Source: Roseateles_E cavernae (GTDB lineage Bacteria; Pseudomonadota; Gammaproteobacteria; Burkholderiales; Burkholderiaceae_C). From it: DNA of 64,000 bases. Under the pieces are notes generated by a model. It did no database searches, had not been told where the DNA came from, and saw nothing but the letters and a program-made list of their open reading frames with translations. Made by a program: the position numbers and the translations under genes. Of this stretch, positions 61,001-64,000 are shown one piece after another. The DNA lies in contig NZ_JBDPLH010000009.1 in NCBI RefSeq assembly GCF_040187885.1, positions 62,001-126,000 on the forward strand. The letters are read 5' to 3'. Positions within the stretch are counted from its first letter, which is position 1. Each line of letters opens with the position of its first letter.

Positions 61001-62400
61001 TCCGCCGCGGTGTCGACGCGATCGACAACACGATACGCTTTCTGCGTGGCATCGAGCTGCGCGCCGAGGACTACCGCCGGCTGCAGTCCGACGCCAAGGC
61101 AGCACGCGAGCGCATGCTGGGCGTCTCGGCCGAGATCCAGAAGCGGCTGGCCGCGCTGGCGCTGAACCTGGCCGAGGTGCGGCACGATCTGTCGGTCGCG
61201 CGTGCGCTGCGCAGCGAGGAGCAGGCGCGCATCGCCGCGCTGATCGCGCGGCGCAAGGCGGTGCTGGCCGAGCAGGTGCCCTATCTGGTGTTCCGCCGGC
61301 CGCGCCTGGCCGCGACGCGGGTCGATGTGCCGGTGCTGGCGGCCCAGGCGGCCGAGTTCGAGGATCCGGTGCCGCGCTGCCGTGGCGAGGCCCATCGGGC
61401 GCCGCCCGAGCTGCTGGCGATGGTCGACAGCCTGCGCGAGGTACCGGTGCGCTGGCTGCGCCCGCTCGCGCAGAGTCTGCTGAAGCTCGACCGTGTCGAT
61501 GATCTGCAGCGCCTGCTAGCCACCGCCCAGCAGCGCCTGCTGACGGGTCGCGAGGTCGGTGCTGCGCTGCGTGGCAAGAGCGAGGATTCGCTGACCGGTC
61601 GCCTGCTGCAGAGCGCCTTCGAGCGCCAGGACGAGCGCCTGCTGAAGAGCCGTGAGCAGGCCGTCGAGCAGCTGGTCCGCTTCGAGCCCGGCAGCAGCTG
61701 GCAGCAAGCGATCGCGCCGCTGCAGCAGATTGCCAGCGTTGCCGATCTGCTGCTGACGCCGGCTGCGCCGCGCGCCGTGACCTTGGCGGCGCTGGGTCTG
61801 CTGGACGATATCGCCGGCGTCGGCGCCTGTCTGCATGCGGGCTTTTGCACGGTGCCGGCGCTGCTGCGGCTGCGCTGGGCCGAGCTGATGTCGCAGCTCG
61901 ACGAGGCCGCCTCGCTGCGCCAGCTCAGCGTGCTGCCCGGCTTCGGTAGCGCCGGCCTGGAGCACGCCGACTGGCGCCGGCTGCAGACCCTGGTGGACTG
62001 GCTGTTCGCCCAGGTCAGCGCCGAGGACCTGGCCCAGCAGGCGATCAACGATCTGGTGCGGGTCTGCCTGCTGCTGGCCGCCCACGCGCCGGTCAAGCGC
62101 ATCCTGGCCGCGCGCATCAAGCGGGCGGTGCCGGCGCGTGTCGACGCCCGCTTCGAACTGGAGGTCGATGCGCAGCTGACCCGCATCGGCATGCAGGTGT
62201 TGGTGCAGGCCCCCGGCGACCCGCGCCTGCTGGCGCGCGCGGTGATCGAGGACCTGGCCGACGGTCTGGCCAGTGCGCGCGTCACCCATGTCGAGCCGGG
62301 CCCGGCCCTGAGCCTGGACGCCAGCCTGCGGGTGCAACTGCAGACCGGGCCGGCACTGACCACGACGAGCCGTCAGCTGGCCGAGGCCAGGCGGCGCTGA
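58009..62400 (+). CDS. Very large eCIS-associated unknown protein C (1463 residues)
   Basis: 1463 residues, the largest product of the window. The N-terminus (about 38-107) has a diverged copy of the shared module (APGVVRGLELSLEGR, LLLPGQAIAADGRDLA). A coiled-coil region near 1020-1090 (RAEDYRRLQSDAKAARERML, NLAEVRHDLSVARALRSEEQ) precedes VPYLVFRRPRL. No signal peptide, membrane helix or toxin motif is evident. A tape-measure role is not supported because long Gly/hydrophobic repeats are missing. It starts 3 bases after the previous stop. Confidence 0.6.
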   Translation: MKLLRGISKPFAGEHVLASLPPLGPYARAGAGEAPLRKRLNFFAQRALTHGALSEEQRGRAAAAERLAQAVAPGVVRGLELSLEGRETLLLLPGQAIAADGRDLALAYPLRVRADAIKVLSPRVEAALSVGGSRGGLQSQASLAQVLAELGGAGFLPHAMVLIAQPLSIALDRSEASDSPCPNALDQLGDSHAAWEDGFQLAWVPWPETLSLPPWSADGLTPDPRFRNRLAYAVFNAERERLSPSGSRSLRAWTERAALDAPDLLPAQPWPWERLGVPLSIVAFDADFRPLFADRASVVRQGGGRRNRSSLVSGSGDDVLWQARVAQLLEQLAELPAAQRRAEVLQQQFDWLPPAGVLPLELVDLVAGRQRFFPPQFELRAEPVPLDMVDALIAESASMMPFNLSLRDQVQLLVPVPARFFDADLLKLDERVHPLFDLEIQRLTAERLSLLTRRDGLRRRYDLLTQAIAGELPAYPQDDLNALPDESGALDAQAFKRLHVSRVAAGGAEMHQFSGAHLKLDLQASDALIVFVRLLGSPAGIALRPLISGDALENPPATRPLSWGQVPAEAQGERIGELPTAGVWTRLSVPVARAGLAGQRIDGLAFALFGGDAAAELHWGYAGKLGQGLETFWLSDALPPGATPAGTWSWLTQGEAVDAALDLAWGLPIAETRRLSELDRLLADWRGLRGGVLTVELGEPTGSPRKATTPPRTVDGGLDELIQRLEGRIKAAGDHVDFGFLRSRIDIFRMRQSLLGVDDAGRFLTSPAAAELVKRNENPVATEKEFADYFKRLNDKASNPPDFKEQRGVAPAGLDVAAAPAALSSQALTDGGRAAAGSAINRLALDRLPSRIVPIDSGAKPSGTIKLGSALGKQSLATTATARPAQLSVEVPPAIKDVVGASLIGATYNTVTVAERFTLPASVVSSNTAAKGKNDFVQAGLAGLQASGLAVADLPVYGYRKGEGEAGKKVTAAELLAGGVSDIDAVEVGSDLHEAVYFRRGVDAIDNTIRFLRGIELRAEDYRRLQSDAKAARERMLGVSAEIQKRLAALALNLAEVRHDLSVARALRSEEQARIAALIARRKAVLAEQVPYLVFRRPRLAATRVDVPVLAAQAAEFEDPVPRCRGEAHRAPPELLAMVDSLREVPVRWLRPLAQSLLKLDRVDDLQRLLATAQQRLLTGREVGAALRGKSEDSLTGRLLQSAFERQDERLLKSREQAVEQLVRFEPGSSWQQAIAPLQQIASVADLLLTPAAPRAVTLAALGLLDDIAGVGACLHAGFCTVPALLRLRWAELMSQLDEAASLRQLSVLPGFGSAGLEHADWRRLQTLVDWLFAQVSAEDLAQQAINDLVRVCLLLAAHAPVKRILAARIKRAVPARVDARFELEVDAQLTRIGMQVLVQAPGDPRLLARAVIEDLADGLASARVTHVEPGPALSLDASLRVQLQTGPALTTTSRQLAEARRR

Positions 62401-62406
62401 CCGGCC

Positions 62407-63798
62407 ATGGACGGCGCGCTGCCTTTGCCGCCGGCCGCACGCCTGGTGCGCCGGGCTCGGCTGGCGCCGGCCCGCGCCGGCGGCGGGCCGGCGCTGCGTT
62501 GGGCGCTGGAGGATGCGCTGCGCACGGCCGAGTTTCATGACTGCGGCCGGCTGCTGTTGGTGCGGCGCCTGCGTCTGCACGGCCTGCCGCCGCAGGCCAG
62601 CCCGGCGCAGCTGGCCCGCGCGCTGGAACAGGCCTGGCGCGAGCTGGCGGCCCAGGCCCTGCCGGCCAGCCACCCGCAAGCCGGCGCGGCGCCGGCGGTG
62701 TTCTTTAACTCGCGTTTCGACGCGCGCCTGGCCTGGCTGCGGCGCCTGGCCGACTGTGGCGGCGCGCCGGGCCAGGCCGCTGGCGCCGCGGGCGAGTGGT
62801 ACTGGCGGGCCGCCTTGCCCGAGCTGGCGGCGCTGCCCGCAACTGCTGCGGCGAGCAGCGCGCCGGTCCTGCGGGTCTTGCTGCAAGAGCAGGAGGCCGC
62901 GCTGGTGCAAGCGCTGCGCCGCTGGACGGACGCGGCCCTGCTGCGCCTGGATTCGCAGCTGCCGCCGGCGCTGGCCGAGCGCTTGCTGAGCGCTGTCGAC
63001 CGTGCGCAGACAGCAGCGGCGGATCGCATCGAGACGCAGGACGGCAGCGCCAGGCTCGGGCCCATGATGGTGCCAGCGAGCAGCAGGTGCTGGCCGCCGT
63101 GGCTGCAGCGCTTGCGTCAGCCCGGGCCTGGCACGCTGTGCTCGGCGAGCGACAGGGCCGGCGGCATCGCGGCGCCCTTGTCTGCGCAAGAACGCGAGGC
63201 TCAGCGTCCCGAGCCACCGGCCATGAAGACAGACGGCACGACGCCGAGGCGGCTCTCCACACCACCTCTTCATCCTGCGCCCACAGCGCCCGACGCCCGC
63301 AGGCGCCAGGGCGCCGGCTTGCCCTGGCTGGCCGAGGCCTCGTTCAGCGCCCGGGGGGGCCTGCTGCTGTTGTTGAACCTGCTGCAGACCCTGGGCTATG
63401 AGCGGCAGGCGCGAGCGGTGCCGGGCTGTGTCGATGCGCTGTTTCTGAGCCTGCTAGGTGCTTGCGAGCCGGATGGGCAGAGGGATGCACAGCGGGCGCT
63501 GTTCGAAGCGTGTCATGCCGGCAGCCACCCGCAGTTGACCCGGCTCTGGACCCTGCGCCTGCGCCGCGCGCTGCGCGGCCATGCGCGAATGGACCTGGCC
63601 GAGCTGCTGCAGCGGCCGGCCTGGGTGGGCACCAGCCCCACCCATATCGATGTGGTCTATGCGCTGGACAGCGTCGATCTGCGGCTGCGCCGACTTGGTC
63701 TGGACAGCGACCCCGGCTGGCTGCCCTGGTTCGGCCGCATCGTCGCCTTTCATTTCCTCGGTACCGAGCTGCTGCCGCCGGAGCCCGGCCATGGGTAG
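62407..63798 (+). CDS. eCIS-associated unknown protein D
   Basis: 463 residues. N-terminal FHDCGRLLLVRRLRLHGLPP and C-terminal GLPWLAEASFSARGGLLLLL and YALDSVDLRLRRLGLDSDPG, then GWLPWFGRIVAFHFLG, resemble an unnamed family seen at the ends of injection-system operons. Residues about 218-290 look unlike the rest (low hydrophobic order, many codons ending in A/T), while another frame there reads like protein, so paired frameshifts are possible. It is the last clear gene of the operon. Confidence 0.5.
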   Translation: MDGALPLPPAARLVRRARLAPARAGGGPALRWALEDALRTAEFHDCGRLLLVRRLRLHGLPPQASPAQLARALEQAWRELAAQALPASHPQAGAAPAVFFNSRFDARLAWLRRLADCGGAPGQAAGAAGEWYWRAALPELAALPATAAASSAPVLRVLLQEQEAALVQALRRWTDAALLRLDSQLPPALAERLLSAVDRAQTAAADRIETQDGSARLGPMMVPASSRCWPPWLQRLRQPGPGTLCSASDRAGGIAAPLSAQEREAQRPEPPAMKTDGTTPRRLSTPPLHPAPTAPDARRRQGAGLPWLAEASFSARGGLLLLLNLLQTLGYERQARAVPGCVDALFLSLLGACEPDGQRDAQRALFEACHAGSHPQLTRLWTLRLRRALRGHARMDLAELLQRPAWVGTSPTHIDVVYALDSVDLRLRRLGLDSDPGWLPWFGRIVAFHFLGTELLPPEPGHG

Positions 63799-63946
63799 GG
63801 CGGCGGTGCCGTCTGGGCACGGATCTCTGCGCGAGCCTCTGCGGCTGGCCTTGGCCGCCCTCGTTTCTGCAGAGCGAGCTCTCCAAGATGGCACCGGGGC
63901 GGCTGCACATCACCTGGCTGGTGCTGGGCTGACATTGCCGGTCTAG
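63791..63946 (+). CDS. Possible 51-residue ORF overlapping the preceding gene
   Basis: ATG at 63791 overlaps the end of the previous gene by 8 bases, like other operon junctions here. The product (LREPLRLALAALVSAERALQ) is a short amphipathic helix without recognised family. Coding status is uncertain; the rest of the window (63947-64000) shows nothing recognisable. Confidence 0.25.
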   Translation: MGRAAVPSGHGSLREPLRLALAALVSAERALQDGTGAAAHHLAGAGLTLPV

Positions 63947-64000
63947 GGGGATCGCACCCCTATGCTGCGGGATAGAGCATCCGCCTATCCGGACTACATT

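Noticed and set aside
58009..62400. Large protein as the eCIS tape measure
   Set aside because: It lacks the long regular helical or Gly-rich repeats and hydrophobic patches of tape-measure proteins and carries the module shared with its neighbours instead.
1..64000. CRISPR arrays, tRNA or rRNA genes, transposases, integrases and attachment sites
   Set aside because: Looked for across the window; no regular spaced repeats, no cloverleaf with the conserved T-arm sequence and no transposase or integrase motifs were recognised.

Overview
The window is very GC-rich, with almost no non-coding DNA. It carries two large secretion/assembly machines side by side. Gene content, flagellar protein types and the c-di-GMP riboswitch point to a betaproteobacterium of the order Burkholderiales (Roseateles/Pelomonas/Rubrivivax-like; the genus is an inference, not read from a marker gene).

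Region 1 (1-36982) is a nearly complete flagellar locus. From the left it holds the 3' end of a flagellin gene with a strong terminator, two convergent glycosyltransferases probably acting on flagellin, and a FliK-like orphan. A leftward operon fliM-fliN-fliP-fliQ-fliR-flhB-flhA follows. Next comes a 1.16-kb leader region, then a rightward run fliE-F-G-H-I-J, fliD-S-T-K-L, fliA, motA-motB, flgM-flgN and a free-standing glucosaminidase. flgA lies on the opposite strand, and flgB-C-D-E-F-G-H-I-J-K-L and one unknown gene close the region. This order, without fliO, flhF, flhG or chemotaxis genes, matches the lateral / Flag-2 flagellar type (lfh/lfi/laf/lfg) rather than a primary polar system. It encodes its own sigma-28 (FliA), anti-sigma (FlgM) and stator. 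The sigma-54 activator gene lafK, expected between fliM and fliE, is absent. That place holds a class I c-di-GMP (GEMM-I) riboswitch, three strong hairpins and a 48-codon ORF with a signal-peptide-like sequence.

Region 2 (36988-38055) is a leftward gene for a periplasmic amino-acid-type solute-binding protein. Its upstream spacer contains three copies of a 14-bp inverted-repeat motif, a candidate operator array.

Region 3 (38056-63798) is a rightward, tightly packed operon for an extracellular contractile injection system (eCIS; phage-tail-like, Afp/PVC family). It encodes a DUF4255 cap protein, a contractile sheath and a second divergent sheath, two tube proteins, and a LysM/CIS-tube baseplate protein. 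It also encodes a 52-residue DUF5908 protein, separate hub (gpD-like) and spike (gpV-like) proteins, gp25, gpJ and gpI-type baseplate proteins, and several eCIS-associated proteins of unknown role. One of the unknowns ends in a strongly hydrophobic membrane-type segment, and three consecutive ones appear to share an N-terminal domain. The AAA+ ATPase, tape-measure protein, PAAR tip and any obvious toxin cargo are not in the window and may lie to its right.
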